From positions 124,001 to 188,000 of the forward strand of contig NZ_JAGGMI010000006.1 of the NCBI RefSeq assembly GCF_017875235.1: DNA of 64,000 nucleotides, read 5' to 3'. Below, one piece after another: positions 25,426-35,627 of the stretch (position 1 is its first letter; every line of letters starts with the position of its first letter). The notes below the pieces were generated by a model that was given only the letters and a program-made list of their open reading frames with translations, made no database searches and had not been told where the DNA came from. Source of the DNA: Asticcacaulis solisilvae (GTDB taxonomy: Bacteria; Pseudomonadota; Alphaproteobacteria; Caulobacterales; Caulobacteraceae). The translations under genes were made by a program, and so were the position numbers.

Positions 25426-28134
25426 GTGAACGCAGCCACCGATATGACCCCTGATGCGACCGCGCTGGACCTGGAAGGCGCCACGCCCGTCATGGCGCAG
25501 TACCTGCAGACCAAGGTGCAGTATCCCGATGCGATCCTCATGTTCCGCATGGGCGATTTCTACGAGCTGTTCTTCGAGGACGCCGTCACCGCCGCCCAGG
25601 CCCTGTCGCTGGCGCTCACAAAGCGCGGCCGCTACAAGGATGAAGATATCCCACTGGCCGGCGTGCCGGTTCACGCCATCGACGCCTATGTCGCCAAGCT
25701 GATCCGGCTGGGCCACCGCGTCGCCATCTGCGAGCAGCTGGAGGACCCGGCCGAGGCCAAGAAGCGCGGCTCCAAGTCGGTCGTCAAACGCGGCGTCGTG
25801 CGCGTCATCACGCCCGGCACCATTACCGAAGACTCGCTTCTGGAGGCGCGCGGCGCCAACCGGCTGATCGCCCTGTCGAGCCGGGGCGGCGTCATGGCCC
25901 TGGCCAGCGTCGAGCTGTCGACCGGCGACGTCGAATGCCTGGAGATCGCGCAGGAAGCCCTGAGCGCCCATCTGTCGGCGCTCAGGCCATCGGAAAGCCT
26001 GGTCGCCGACCGCATTCTGCAGGATGAAGGCCTCTATGCGCTTCTGAAAGCGTGCGGCGGCGTCATCCAGCCACAGCCCGGTTCGCTCAGCGATCCGGCC
26101 GCCGGTGAGCAGCGCCTGCTCAAGCTCTATGGCGTTTCGACGCTCGACGGTTTCGGCGCGTTCAGCCCGGCCGAGATTTCGGCCCTGGGCATGATCGCCG
26201 CCTATATCGACCTGACCCAGGCGGGCAGGCGGCCGGTGCTGAAACCGCCGGTGCGCGTGCTGCAAACCCACTACCTGTCGATCGATGCCGCGACGCGCAA
26301 CTCGCTCGAGATAGACCGCACCCAGACCGGCCGGCGCGAAGGCAGCCTGATCCAGGCCATCGACTGCACCGTCACCTCAGGCGGCGGCCGGCTCCTGCTG
26401 TCGCGCCTGTCGCGGCCGCTCTATCATCCTGACGCTATCAATGCCCGGCTGGATACGGTCGAATGGCTGCTGCCCAGACGCGACATCCGCGACCAGTTGC
26501 GACACCTGATGCGCAGTTTGAGCGACCAGGCGCGCGCACTATCGCGTCTCAGCCTCAACCGCGGCGGCCCGCGCGACCTGTGCATCATCCATCAGGCCCT
26601 GACGATCGGCGAATCCCTGGCGCACGTGCTGAATGACGCCACGCAGAACCCGGTCATCGATCCGGCCGTGCCCGCCGAGATCGAAGGATTCATTTCAGCG
26701 CTGGTGCCATCGCAGGGCACAAGCGCCATGCGCGACCGGCTGGAGCGCGCGCTTGTCGAAGAGCCGCCGCTGTCGTTGCGCGACGGCGGCTTTATCCGCG
26801 AAGGCTTTCACGCTGCGCTCGATGAGGCGCGGGGCTTACGCGACGACAGCCGCCAGATCATACTGGCGCTCGAAAGCCGGCTGGCGGCCGAGACCGGCAT
26901 CGCCATTCGCATCAAGTACAACAATGTGCTGGGCTACTTTATCGAGCTCTCCACCAAGCTCGCCGAACAGCTGCAGGCACAGGACACGCAAAAGCAGTTC
27001 ATCCACCGCCAGAGCCTGGCCAATCAGATCCGCTTCGTCACCTCCGAACTGGTCGATCTCGATGCCCGCATCCAGCGCGCCGCGTCACAGGCGCTGGGTC
27101 TGGAAATGGAGATCTTCGAAGCGCTGCGTGAGGAGGTCCGTCAGCAAGCCGCCGAGGTCCAGGCCGCCCACGACGCCATCTGCGCGCTGGATGTCGCGGT
27201 TGCCAATGCCTGCTGGGCCGAGGATTTCGAAGCCGTCCGGCCGCGCGTGGATCAGTCGTCGCGGCTTGAGATATCGCGCGGCCGCCACCCGGTCGTCTGC
27301 GCCGTGCTTAAGTCCCAGGGCAAGCCCTTCACGCCCAACGATGTCGACCTCGACGCCACAGGTGCGGCCGCGCCTCGCTTGAGCCTTGTCACCGGTCCGA
27401 ACATGGCCGGTAAGTCGACCTATCTGCGCCAGAACGCGTTGTTGATCATCATGGCGCAGGCTGGCCTGTTCGTGCCCGCCAAGGCGATGCACCTAGGCGT
27501 CGTCGACCGGCTGTTCTCGCGCGTCGGCGCTGGCGACGATTTGGCGCAAGGCCGATCAACCTTTATGATGGAAATGGTCGAAACCGCCGCCATCCTGGCT
27601 CAGGCGACAGACCAGTCCTTCGTCATTCTCGATGAAATCGGCCGTGGCACCGCCACCTATGACGGCCTGGCGATCGCCTGGTCGTGCACCGAACACCTGC
27701 ACGACGCCATCCAGTGCCGGACCCTGTTCGCCACCCACTATCACGAGCTGTCGACGCTGGATAAGCGCCTGAAGTTCGTCAGCAATATCAGCCTGACGGC
27801 GCGCGAGCACAATGGCGAGCTGATCTTCCTGCACGAAGCGCGTCCGGGTGCGGCCGACCGGTCCTATGGCGTCCAGGTGGCGCGTCTGGCCGGCATGCCG
27901 GGCCACGTCGTCAATCGCGCCCGCGATATCCTGCAACGCCTGGAAGAAGACAACCAGACGAAGCTCCGGCTCGACGACCTGCCGCTGTTTTCGTTCGAGC
28001 GTTCAGCGCCCGAGCCGGTCAAATCAGCGCCATCGAAGCTGGAAGCCCTTGTCAAAGGGATCAATCCGGACGATCTAAGCCCCAAGGAAGCCTTGGAAGT
28101 CATCTATAATTTACAGAAGATGCTTAAGGATTAA
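25426..28134 (+). CDS. mutS: DNA mismatch repair protein MutS
   Basis: 902 residues from GTG 25426 (ATG 25444 is an alternative). Mismatch-reading N-terminal motif MGDFYELFFEDA, core lever domain, ATPase Walker A TGPNMAGKSTYLRQ, signature region ARVGAGDDLAQGRSTFMMEM (here SRVGAGDD), Walker B FVILDEIGRGTATYDG, and switch ATHYHELS. Full length. It is followed by 75 bp and glnD, a conserved alphaproteobacterial neighbour pair. Confidence 0.98.
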   Translation: MNAATDMTPDATALDLEGATPVMAQYLQTKVQYPDAILMFRMGDFYELFFEDAVTAAQALSLALTKRGRYKDEDIPLAGVPVHAIDAYVAKLIRLGHRVAICEQLEDPAEAKKRGSKSVVKRGVVRVITPGTITEDSLLEARGANRLIALSSRGGVMALASVELSTGDVECLEIAQEALSAHLSALRPSESLVADRILQDEGLYALLKACGGVIQPQPGSLSDPAAGEQRLLKLYGVSTLDGFGAFSPAEISALGMIAAYIDLTQAGRRPVLKPPVRVLQTHYLSIDAATRNSLEIDRTQTGRREGSLIQAIDCTVTSGGGRLLLSRLSRPLYHPDAINARLDTVEWLLPRRDIRDQLRHLMRSLSDQARALSRLSLNRGGPRDLCIIHQALTIGESLAHVLNDATQNPVIDPAVPAEIEGFISALVPSQGTSAMRDRLERALVEEPPLSLRDGGFIREGFHAALDEARGLRDDSRQIILALESRLAAETGIAIRIKYNNVLGYFIELSTKLAEQLQAQDTQKQFIHRQSLANQIRFVTSELVDLDARIQRAASQALGLEMEIFEALREEVRQQAAEVQAAHDAICALDVAVANACWAEDFEAVRPRVDQSSRLEISRGRHPVVCAVLKSQGKPFTPNDVDLDATGAAAPRLSLVTGPNMAGKSTYLRQNALLIIMAQAGLFVPAKAMHLGVVDRLFSRVGAGDDLAQGRSTFMMEMVETAAILAQATDQSFVILDEIGRGTATYDGLAIAWSCTEHLHDAIQCRTLFATHYHELSTLDKRLKFVSNISLTAREHNGELIFLHEARPGAADRSYGVQVARLAGMPGHVVNRARDILQRLEEDNQTKLRLDDLPLFSFERSAPEPVKSAPSKLEALVKGINPDDLSPKEALEVIYNLQKMLKD

Positions 28135-28209
28135 GGCTTCGCGCGTCCTGAAAGGTGCGAAAAGCGCTTTTGGATAAGATGCGCGACAACAAAGGTTTAG
28201 AGTGGGTTT

Positions 28210-31077
28210 ATGGACGACGCATCCGATATGCTGACTGCTACGCAAAGCCCGGCGCCGGCGTATCGCATCGATGGCGCGCGCCTGCGTCAGGCCCTGACCG
28301 ACACCTATGAGGATTCGACCGGCGACAGCTCCGATCTGCGCCGCCGCGCCGTGAAAATTCTCAAGGAAGCCCTTCAACTGTCGCGCGCCGCTATCCTCGA
28401 CAATATCGACCATAAGGGCGGCCACGCCACGGCCCGCGCCCTGGCCCGCGCGACCGATGAGATCGTCAGCGCGCTATGGGACTTCACGCTTACGCACGTC
28501 TATCGCGCTCGCAACCCGACCGAAGGCGAGCGCCTGTCGCTGCTGGCCGTCGGCGGCTATGGCCGTGGCGAACTGGCGCCCCATTCCGATCTCGATCTCC
28601 TGTTCCTGCGCGCCTGGAAGGAGACCTCGCACTCGGAATCGGTCATCGAATTCATCCTCTATACCCTGTGGGATCTGGGCCTGAAGGTCGGCCATGCGTC
28701 GCGAACCGTCGAGGAGACCATCAAGTACGCGCGCGGCGACCACACCATTATGACCGCCCTGCTCGAACACCGCCAGATCGCCGGCGACAAGGAACTGGTC
28801 GAACTGCTGGACCTCAAGCTGGCAACCGAAGGCCTGAAGACGAACATGTTCGACTTTGTCGCCGCCAAGCTGGAAGAGCGCGACGCCCGCCACTTCAAGG
28901 CCGGGGCAACGCGCTTCGTTGTTGAGCCCAATCTGAAAGAGGGCAAGGGCGGCCTGCGAGACCTGCACACCCTGTTCTGGATCGCCAAGTACCGCGCCTC
29001 GGCCGAGCCCAACCAGAGCGCACAGATTATCGATGAAACGGCGCCCAGGAAATCCAAGGATTCCTGGGGTGTGCTGGATCGCATCCTGACCGACCGCGAA
29101 CGCCAGATCTTCATGCGCGCCTTCGATTTCCTGTGGAAGGTCCGCATCCTGATCCACGTCACCGCCGGCCGGGGCGAGGAACGCCTGAGCTTCGACCTGC
29201 AGCCCGAAATCGCCCGCCGCATGGGCTTTATCGATCGCCAGGGCGAACCCAATGTCGAACGCTTCATGCGCCGCTATTTCATCGTCTCGAAAGAGGTCGG
29301 CGCACTGACGCGCGCCTTCTGCACCAAGCTGGAGGCCCAGGACGCCAAGCCTCTGACGCGGCTGTCCAACATGATCCAGTCGGGCCTCATGAACCTGACC
29401 AAGGCCGACCACCCTGGCTTCGTCGTCACATCGGGCCGCCTGTCGGTCAATTCGCCCGACATCTTCCAGAAGTCGCCGGTCGCCATGTTCCTGCTATTCA
29501 AGATGGCCGACCGGCTAGAGCTTGACCTGCACCCGGACGCCTTTACGGCGATTGCGCGCAACCTGACCCTGGTGACGCCGTCCTTGCGCCGCGACCCGAA
29601 GGCGGCGCGGCTGTTCCTCGACCTGCTGGTGCGCGGCCGCAACCCGTACCGCATCCTGAGCCTGATGTCGGAGACCGGGCTTCTGGGCCGCTACATTCCG
29701 GAGTTCGGCCGCATCGTCGCCCAGACCCAGTTCAACATGTATCACGCCTATACTGTCGATGAGCATACCCTGCGCGCCATCGACATAATCCACGGCGTCG
29801 ATACCGGCCGCTACAAGGCCGACCACCCATTAGCCACGGCGATTATGCCGCAGCTGGTCGACAAGGAGAGCCTCTACCTGGCCATGCTGCTGCACGACAC
29901 CGGCAAGGGTGGCGAGGACGGCCAGGAGATCGGCGGTGAGCGCGCGGCGCGCAAGGCGTGCGAACGTCTGGGCCTGGAGCCGTGGAAGATCGACCAGATT
30001 GCCTGGCTGGTGCGCCACCACCTGGTGCTGTCCGACTATGCGCAAAAGCGCGACGTCTCCGATCCGGAGACGGTTGCCAGTTTCGCCCGCATCGTCGAGA
30101 CGCCCGAACGCCTGCGCCTGCTGCTTATACTCACGGTCGCCGATATCCGCGCCGTCGGCCCTGGCGTGTGGAACGCCTGGAAGGGCCAGCTGATGCGCGA
30201 CCTGTTTGCCGCCACTGAAAGCGCCTTCCGCGGCGGGCGTGGATCGGATGCGGTCGCAAGCGTGCGCGAAGGCCTCAATGAACGCGCCGAGGCGCGTCGC
30301 GAGGAGCTCAGCCAGGACAATGACGACATGGCCGCGTGGCTGGCGACCATGGACGAGAACTACCTGTTCTCCTTCACACCTGAAGACATCCGCAGCCACG
30401 CCGATCTTGTCCTGTCGTCGTTCAACGCCGAAGCCGCCGTCCGGGCGCGCATCGACGAAAGCCGCAACGCCACCGCCTTTTCGATCTCGGCCAGCGACCG
30501 CCAGGGCCTGTTCGCCGATCTATCGCGCACCTTCGCCAATCTTGGCGCCAACGTCGTCGGCGCGCAGGTCTTTACCTCGTCCGAAGGCAATGCCTTGGAC
30601 GTCTTCTACGTGCAGGACACACAAGGCCTGCCGTTCGCCCATGACGATCCGCAGCGGCTGAAGCAGGCGGAAAAGCAGCTGGAACAGGCCGCGCTCGGCC
30701 AATTGCCGCCAGCAGTCAATTACCGCTCGGCCATGGCGGCCAGGACGGCGGCGTTTGCCATCGCGCCGACCGTGGCGTTTGATGACACCGCCAATGCTGG
30801 CGCGACCATCCTGGAAGTGTCCGGCCGCGACCGTCCAGGCCTGCTGGCCGACCTGGTCGAGGCCCTGGCGCGCCTCCACATGGACATCGCCTCGGCGCAC
30901 ATCGATTGCTATGGCGAACGCGCCGTCGACGCCTTCTATGTCACCGACCACTTCAAGAAGGCGCAGCTGACCGCTGGCCAGAAGCAGGCGGTGCGCAAGG
31001 CGCTGCTGACAGTGCTGGACCAGCCGGCGGCGGCAAAGGAAAACATCACCCGCGCCCGCGCCAGCCTGGCGAGATAA
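28210..31077 (+). CDS. glnD: [Protein-PII] uridylyltransferase / uridylyl-removing enzyme
   Basis: 955 residues. Nucleotidyltransferase domain with GGYGRGELAPHSDLDLLF (about residues 114-131), a PII-uridylyltransferase helical region, HD hydrolase domain with LLHDTGKGGEDGQ (about 560), and two C-terminal ACT domains (FSISASDRQGLFADLSRTF; LEVSGRDRPGLLADLVEAL). It senses glutamine and modifies PII. The length agrees with the family. A perfect palindrome AAAAGCGCTTTT (28160-28171) lies 38 bases upstream of the start. Confidence 0.97.
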   Translation: MDDASDMLTATQSPAPAYRIDGARLRQALTDTYEDSTGDSSDLRRRAVKILKEALQLSRAAILDNIDHKGGHATARALARATDEIVSALWDFTLTHVYRARNPTEGERLSLLAVGGYGRGELAPHSDLDLLFLRAWKETSHSESVIEFILYTLWDLGLKVGHASRTVEETIKYARGDHTIMTALLEHRQIAGDKELVELLDLKLATEGLKTNMFDFVAAKLEERDARHFKAGATRFVVEPNLKEGKGGLRDLHTLFWIAKYRASAEPNQSAQIIDETAPRKSKDSWGVLDRILTDRERQIFMRAFDFLWKVRILIHVTAGRGEERLSFDLQPEIARRMGFIDRQGEPNVERFMRRYFIVSKEVGALTRAFCTKLEAQDAKPLTRLSNMIQSGLMNLTKADHPGFVVTSGRLSVNSPDIFQKSPVAMFLLFKMADRLELDLHPDAFTAIARNLTLVTPSLRRDPKAARLFLDLLVRGRNPYRILSLMSETGLLGRYIPEFGRIVAQTQFNMYHAYTVDEHTLRAIDIIHGVDTGRYKADHPLATAIMPQLVDKESLYLAMLLHDTGKGGEDGQEIGGERAARKACERLGLEPWKIDQIAWLVRHHLVLSDYAQKRDVSDPETVASFARIVETPERLRLLLILTVADIRAVGPGVWNAWKGQLMRDLFAATESAFRGGRGSDAVASVREGLNERAEARREELSQDNDDMAAWLATMDENYLFSFTPEDIRSHADLVLSSFNAEAAVRARIDESRNATAFSISASDRQGLFADLSRTFANLGANVVGAQVFTSSEGNALDVFYVQDTQGLPFAHDDPQRLKQAEKQLEQAALGQLPPAVNYRSAMAARTAAFAIAPTVAFDDTANAGATILEVSGRDRPGLLADLVEALARLHMDIASAHIDCYGERAVDAFYVTDHFKKAQLTAGQKQAVRKALLTVLDQPAAAKENITRARASLAR

Positions 31078-31109
31078 TTCTGCGAGTTGGGTTTCTGAAC
31101 AACCGATCC

Positions 31110-31246
31110 AGCCCCCTTCCGTCATTTGCTCTGCAAATGCCACCTTCCCCGTAAACGGGGAAGGAAAAAGCTGATACTACTCATATATTCCTTCCCCGTT
31201 TACGGGGAAGGTGGCAGCGAGCGAAAGCGAAGCTGACGGAAGGGGG
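31110..31246. repeat. R2 MITE-like inverted repeat, copy D
   Basis: Perfect 13-bp outer arms (31112-31124 and 31234-31246). Nested inside are two inverted copies of a CACCTTCCCCG...CGGGGAAGG palindrome (31141-31164 and 31190-31213). It occupies the convergent gap between glnD and the symporter gene, so it may also stop transcription both ways. Confidence 0.85.
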
Positions 31247-31273
31247 ACCTTATGCCCGCCAAGTCGCCGAGCC

Positions 31274-33196
31274 TTAGTTCTTTGCAGGTTGCTCGTCCGG
31301 CTCATCCCACAGCCTGTCCCACCAGCTGAATTTCAAGATCAGCGTACAGGCCACGGCCAGACCCGCCGTCAGCCAGAACTTCTCCATCTCCTGGATGACC
31401 AGGAAGATGGCCGAGGCGGTAAGCGCGGTCTGCCAGACGACACCGATCAGCACATTGACCATGTCGATGGCAAAGTTGCGGTTGGGCTGGGCGTCTGGCT
31501 CGTCTTCGCGCAACGCCCTGAGCACCGGGCCCCAGAACCCCCACGGGCGGGTTTTCTTATAGAATTCCTTGAGCGTCGCCATGTCGGTCGGTTTGGTAAC
31601 CAGCGAGCCGATAATGGCCACTGCCATGCAGGCGATAAACAGCCACGGGAAGGCCGCAAGGGCATCGATCTTCACACCCGTATACTCAAACGGCAGCACC
31701 ATATAGATGGCCGCCACGACGCCCAGCGCCATGCTCGCGGCATAGCCTGTACCGTTCAGCCTCCACCAATACCATTTGACGACATTGGCGACCGTGTAGC
31801 CGCCGTAAAGGCCGGTCGTGATCCAGGTGATGACCTCATTGATCGAGTTGAGCTGCCAGCCAATGAAGGCGGCGATGACGGCAAACAGGAAGGAGGTCAG
31901 GTAGCTCAGGCGCACCAGGGTCTTCTGGTCGGCGTCGGGCCGAAAATACTTGCGGTAGATGTCATTGACGACATAGGCGGGCGCGGCGTTCAACGAGGCC
32001 GAATAGGTCGCCATGAAGGCCGAGAGCAGGCCAGCCAAAGCGATGCCCAGCAGGCCCGGCGGCATGAATTCATGCACCACCCACGGCAGGATGGCGTCGA
32101 AATCACCCGAGAACGGCTTGCCGGCAGCGACGGCGTCCGCCTGAAGCTGCGTCCAGTAGGGGCCGATGAAGACCAGCGCCAGGACCGCCATGCCGGCGAT
32201 CATCAGGTAGCGCGGGAACAGCAGGACCAGATTGACGAAGCCCGACACCTTGGCGGCTTCGGTCGGCGACTTGGCCGACAGCAGGCGTTGCATGTCGTAG
32301 TTGGGAGCAGGTCCCGCCATGGCCTTGAAGAAGCCCTGGAAGATCATCAGGCCCATGAAGATGGCGAACAGGGAATGGCCTTCGTTCTCGATCGTCTTGA
32401 TGGCCGAAGTCGCGACGACCTTGTTTTCGGGTCTAGCGGCATCCGCCACGCCTTGCCAGTCAAGGCCGAGCGTCCAGCCGAAACCGATCTCGTTCCAGGT
32501 GGAGGGCACCGCGGCCTTGAGCATTTCCGGCGTGACCATGGTCATGGCCATCCAGGCAATGGCGACACAGACGATCAACTTGATGAAGAATTGCAGAATC
32601 TCGGTCATGACGACCGAGTACATGCCGCCCTTGACCGAATAGACGGTTGTCAGCGCCACGACGATCAGGCCGTAGATCTTGTCGTTGATATGCGGATCGG
32701 CCGAGAAGCGCCACGGGCTGAATTCCGCCGCCAGCTTGCCGATGCCCAAAAAGCCAAAGGCCAGCATGCCGACGACCATGATGAGCGCGAAGACGACATT
32801 GATCAGGTGCGAGGCGCGCGCGCCCAGGCCATCGCCAAAGCGGAAGGTGATCCATTCGGCGCCCGTCAGCTTGCCCGACCGCCGCAGCCAGACGGCCAGG
32901 AAGACCATCAGGAAGATCTGGTTGAAAACCGGCCACAGCCACGGAATGAAGACCGACTTCAGGCCGTAGACGACCAGAAGGCCGACCATCCACATGGTGC
33001 CGCCGACGTCGAACATGCCCGACGCATTGCTGAGGCCCAGCACCCACCACGGCAGCTTGTTGCCGGCCAGGAAGTAGTTGCTGAGGTTGCCCGAGGACAG
33101 CTTCGCCACCCAGAAACCCAGCGCGATAGTCACTAGGATATAGCCGGCGACTATGGCCAGGTCGATCGGCGCTAATCCTATTGAAGGCTGCGTCAT
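31274..33196 (-). CDS. Sodium:solute symporter (SSS family), probable mannobiose importer
   Basis: 640 residues with about 14 hydrophobic segments, beginning LAPIDLAIVAGYILVTIALGFWVAKL. SSS features include LPWWVLGLSNASGMFDVGGT near the first helices and the long C-terminal extension common in sugar-transporting members. It lies 41 bases downstream of the epimerase and in the same orientation. In Bacteroides fragilis a cation symporter sits in the equivalent mannobiose epimerase/GH130 cluster. Import of beta-1,4-mannobiose or a similar disaccharide is therefore the best inference. The transported sugar cannot be read from the sequence. Confidence 0.9.
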   Translation of the reverse strand: MTQPSIGLAPIDLAIVAGYILVTIALGFWVAKLSSGNLSNYFLAGNKLPWWVLGLSNASGMFDVGGTMWMVGLLVVYGLKSVFIPWLWPVFNQIFLMVFLAVWLRRSGKLTGAEWITFRFGDGLGARASHLINVVFALIMVVGMLAFGFLGIGKLAAEFSPWRFSADPHINDKIYGLIVVALTTVYSVKGGMYSVVMTEILQFFIKLIVCVAIAWMAMTMVTPEMLKAAVPSTWNEIGFGWTLGLDWQGVADAARPENKVVATSAIKTIENEGHSLFAIFMGLMIFQGFFKAMAGPAPNYDMQRLLSAKSPTEAAKVSGFVNLVLLFPRYLMIAGMAVLALVFIGPYWTQLQADAVAAGKPFSGDFDAILPWVVHEFMPPGLLGIALAGLLSAFMATYSASLNAAPAYVVNDIYRKYFRPDADQKTLVRLSYLTSFLFAVIAAFIGWQLNSINEVITWITTGLYGGYTVANVVKWYWWRLNGTGYAASMALGVVAAIYMVLPFEYTGVKIDALAAFPWLFIACMAVAIIGSLVTKPTDMATLKEFYKKTRPWGFWGPVLRALREDEPDAQPNRNFAIDMVNVLIGVVWQTALTASAIFLVIQEMEKFWLTAGLAVACTLILKFSWWDRLWDEPDEQPAKN

Positions 33197-33224
33197 GTGC
33201 GTTTCCCCTCGCCTGCTCTTTTGG

Positions 33225-33234
33225 CAAGCGCTTG
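33225..33234. promoter_or_regulatory. LacI-type palindrome between epimerase and symporter genes
   Basis: CAAGCGCTTG, a perfect 10-bp palindrome extended as TTGGCAAGCGCTTGTTG, lies 29-38 bp upstream of the symporter ATG and next to the epimerase stop. It could be an internal operator giving the symporter separate control. Confidence 0.45.
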
Positions 33235-33237
33235 TTG

Positions 33238-34434
33238 TTAACTTCGCGCCCGGCTCAGGCGTTCGTCAAGTTCGATCATGGCCCGACCATTGTGATACGG
33301 GCATTTCCACTGTCCGGCCGTGACCTGGGGTGGACGACCCGCCGTTCTGGCGTACCAGGTCCATTCCGAGCCGCCACCGGCGCCAAACTGCGTTTTCAGT
33401 ACGCGCCACAGCTTTTCGGTAGCGTCGAGATAAGCGCGATTGCGCGTCATCTCCCAGGCATTGACGAAGCCGACCATAGCTTCGGCCTGACCCCACCACT
33501 CGCCAGCGGGATCGAGCCGGCCATTGAAATCCTGCTCGTAGGCGATGCTGCCATCCATCATGACGCCGTGCCTTAGTGTCGCTTCAGCTAAGCCGATAAC
33601 CAGGGGCCTGACACTCGCTGTCAGCGCAGGTTCGCCCAGGACACATGCCGCCTCCCACATCAACCAGCTGGCTTCGATGTCGTGACCGTAGCTGACCGCA
33701 TGCGTCCGGTCGGTCCAGTCGAGGTCGTAAAACAGGCGCAGATGGTGGGTCCCGGCATCCACAAAGCGGGCGGCAAAGATATCGAGCGCGCGATAAAGCG
33801 CGGCATGGCTCAGATCGTCGGGCGCGACACGATGCAGATGCGCATAGGCCTCGACGATATGCAGGTGAGTGTTCATCGTCTTGGGCGCAGCGATGTCCTT
33901 GTCCGACAGGCGCGGGTCGTCGAGCGGCAACCAGACGGCGCTGAGCGCCTCGATATAGCCGCCGTGCATCGGCTCCCAGAAGCGCTCTTCGATCTCGCGC
34001 TGCAGCCGGCGCGCCATGGCCAGGGCGTCCAGATCCTGGGTGACGCGATAATATTCGGCAAAGGCGTAGACACCGAAGGCCTGGGCGTAGCCTTGCTTCT
34101 TGGCATCGATCACCTGGCCTTTGGCGTCAAGCTGCCAATAAAGGCCGCCGTGGTCAGGATCGACAAAAAACTTGCGGATATAGGCGGCCGTGCGGTGCGC
34201 CAGCTCCAGCGCTTCAGCTGACTCCAGATAGCTGGCCATGGCGCTGAAGAACCACAGCAGGCGCGTATAGAGAATGACGGCGCGCGGCGCGTCCTTGACC
34301 GGCTCTCCGTCGGAGCTGACCTCGCCCCAGAAGCCGCCATTGCCGTCGGGCATGTTGGCCTGCCACCAGTCAAGAATGGCGCGCGCCTCCTGGCGGGCCT
34401 CCTGCTGCAAGGTCATGGCCAGGGTATCGGCCAT
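33238..34434 (-). CDS. AGE-family 2-epimerase, probable mannobiose (cellobiose) 2-epimerase
   Basis: 398 residues of the (alpha/alpha)6 AGE fold. The three histidines known from cellobiose 2-epimerases are visible in context: NTHLHIVEAY (about 195), YGHDIEASWLMWEA (about 255), and KCPYHNGRAMIELD (about 385). WWGQAEAMVGF is also typical. The enzyme would convert beta-1,4-mannobiose to mannosyl-glucose, the substrate of the GH130 phosphorylase encoded upstream. Its ATG overlaps the GH130 stop by one base (TGATG). The N-acylglucosamine epimerase alternative is less likely given this partner. Confidence 0.9.
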   Translation of the reverse strand: MADTLAMTLQQEARQEARAILDWWQANMPDGNGGFWGEVSSDGEPVKDAPRAVILYTRLLWFFSAMASYLESAEALELAHRTAAYIRKFFVDPDHGGLYWQLDAKGQVIDAKKQGYAQAFGVYAFAEYYRVTQDLDALAMARRLQREIEERFWEPMHGGYIEALSAVWLPLDDPRLSDKDIAAPKTMNTHLHIVEAYAHLHRVAPDDLSHAALYRALDIFAARFVDAGTHHLRLFYDLDWTDRTHAVSYGHDIEASWLMWEAACVLGEPALTASVRPLVIGLAEATLRHGVMMDGSIAYEQDFNGRLDPAGEWWGQAEAMVGFVNAWEMTRNRAYLDATEKLWRVLKTQFGAGGGSEWTWYARTAGRPPQVTAGQWKCPYHNGRAMIELDERLSRARS

Positions 34435-35627
34435 CAGCCGGCAGCCTGTACGAACGCTTCGTTGCGGGCGATCAGGTCGATGCGCTGCTGGGCGCAGGCC
34501 GCCGAGGTTAGCGGATCGGCCGGCGTATTACAGCAGTAGTCGACCAGTTGCGCCACCGTCGAGGTCGCGACGTGCAGCCGGGTGTCGGAAGAGGCGTAGT
34601 AGATGAAGACCTTGCCGTTGTCCTCGATCCAGCCGTTGGCGAAGGTGACGTTTGAAACGTCACCCACCCGCTCCTCGCCCTCCGGCGCGATGAAATGACC
34701 GCCGGGGGCATGGGTGACGACCCACGGCTTTGCCAGGTCCGTCATGAACATGTAGAGCACGTAGCGCAGGCCGGCGGCGGTATTGCGCACGCCATGCGCC
34801 AGGTGCAGCCAGCCTTTCGGCGTCTTGATCGGCGTCGGGCCCTGGCCGTTCTTCAGCTCCTTGATGGTGTGGTAGACCTTGTTGTCGACAATGGTCTCTG
34901 CGTCGATGACGGCATTGGTCATGTCGTCGCACAGGCCCCAGCCAATGCCGCCGCCCGAACCAACGCTGATGAAGCCATCCTGCGGGCGCGTATAAAGCGC
35001 GTACTTGCCGTCGATAAACTCAGGGTGCAGCACGACATTGCGCTGCTGGCCGGAGTTGGTCTTCAGGTCGGGCAGGCGCTCCCAGGCGACCAGGTCCTTG
35101 GTACGGGCGATGCCGCATTGCGCGACCGCGGCCGACAGATCGTTCGGCTGGGTCAGGTCCTTGCGCTCGGTGCAGAACAGGCCGTAGATCCAGCCGTCTT
35201 CGTGCTGCGTCAGGCGCATGTCATAGACATTTGTGTCTGGTTCGTCTGTCTGGGGCAAGACGACCGGGCGCGGCCAGAAGCGGAAATTGTCGACGCCATT
35301 GGGACTTTGCGCGATCGCGAAGAAAGACTTGCGGTCATTGCCCTCGACGCGAACGACGACAAGATACTTGCCGTCCCCGTTATTTGGCCAGAGGATGGCC
35401 CCGGCATTGAAGGTCGCGTTTACGCCCAGCCGCTCCATCATGAACGGGTTCGTTTCGGGGTTGAGGTCGTAGCGCCATTCCAATGGTACATGCGCCGCCG
35501 TCACCACCGGATTGCCATAGCGGCTATATATGCCATTATCATGGGCCAGGGGTGCATTCGGCCTGGCCAGCAGGGCATCGTGTGCCGTTTTCAACCCGGC
35601 CAATCGGTTTACTGCATCGTAGCCCAT
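34434..35627 (-). CDS. GH130 glycoside phosphorylase, probable 4-O-beta-D-mannosyl-D-glucose phosphorylase
   Basis: 397 residues, close to Bacteroides MGP (about 390). Five-bladed propeller features of GH130 subfamily 1: [54 protein letters not shown], and [17 protein letters not shown], where the aspartate is the likely general acid. It would cleave mannosyl-glucose with phosphate to mannose-1-phosphate and glucose. It is the first gene of a minus-strand operon with the epimerase and symporter. No endo-mannanase is in the window. Confidence 0.92.
   Translation of the reverse strand: MGYDAVNRLAGLKTAHDALLARPNAPLAHDNGIYSRYGNPVVTAAHVPLEWRYDLNPETNPFMMERLGVNATFNAGAILWPNNGDGKYLVVVRVEGNDRKSFFAIAQSPNGVDNFRFWPRPVVLPQTDEPDTNVYDMRLTQHEDGWIYGLFCTERKDLTQPNDLSAAVAQCGIARTKDLVAWERLPDLKTNSGQQRNVVLHPEFIDGKYALYTRPQDGFISVGSGGGIGWGLCDDMTNAVIDAETIVDNKVYHTIKELKNGQGPTPIKTPKGWLHLAHGVRNTAAGLRYVLYMFMTDLAKPWVVTHAPGGHFIAPEGEERVGDVSNVTFANGWIEDNGKVFIYYASSDTRLHVATSTVAQLVDYCCNTPADPLTSAACAQQRIDLIARNEAFVQAAG

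Noticed and set aside
28160-28171. AAAAGCGCTTTT palindrome before glnD as a regulatory site
   Set aside because: A perfect but short palindrome without extended symmetry or matching copies; could be chance, so not called as an operator.
31211-33136. 641-codon plus-strand frame opposite the symporter
   Set aside because: Begins inside the R2 repeat and mirrors the symporter codons; the translation is low-complexity His/Asp/Gly/Arg with no fold.
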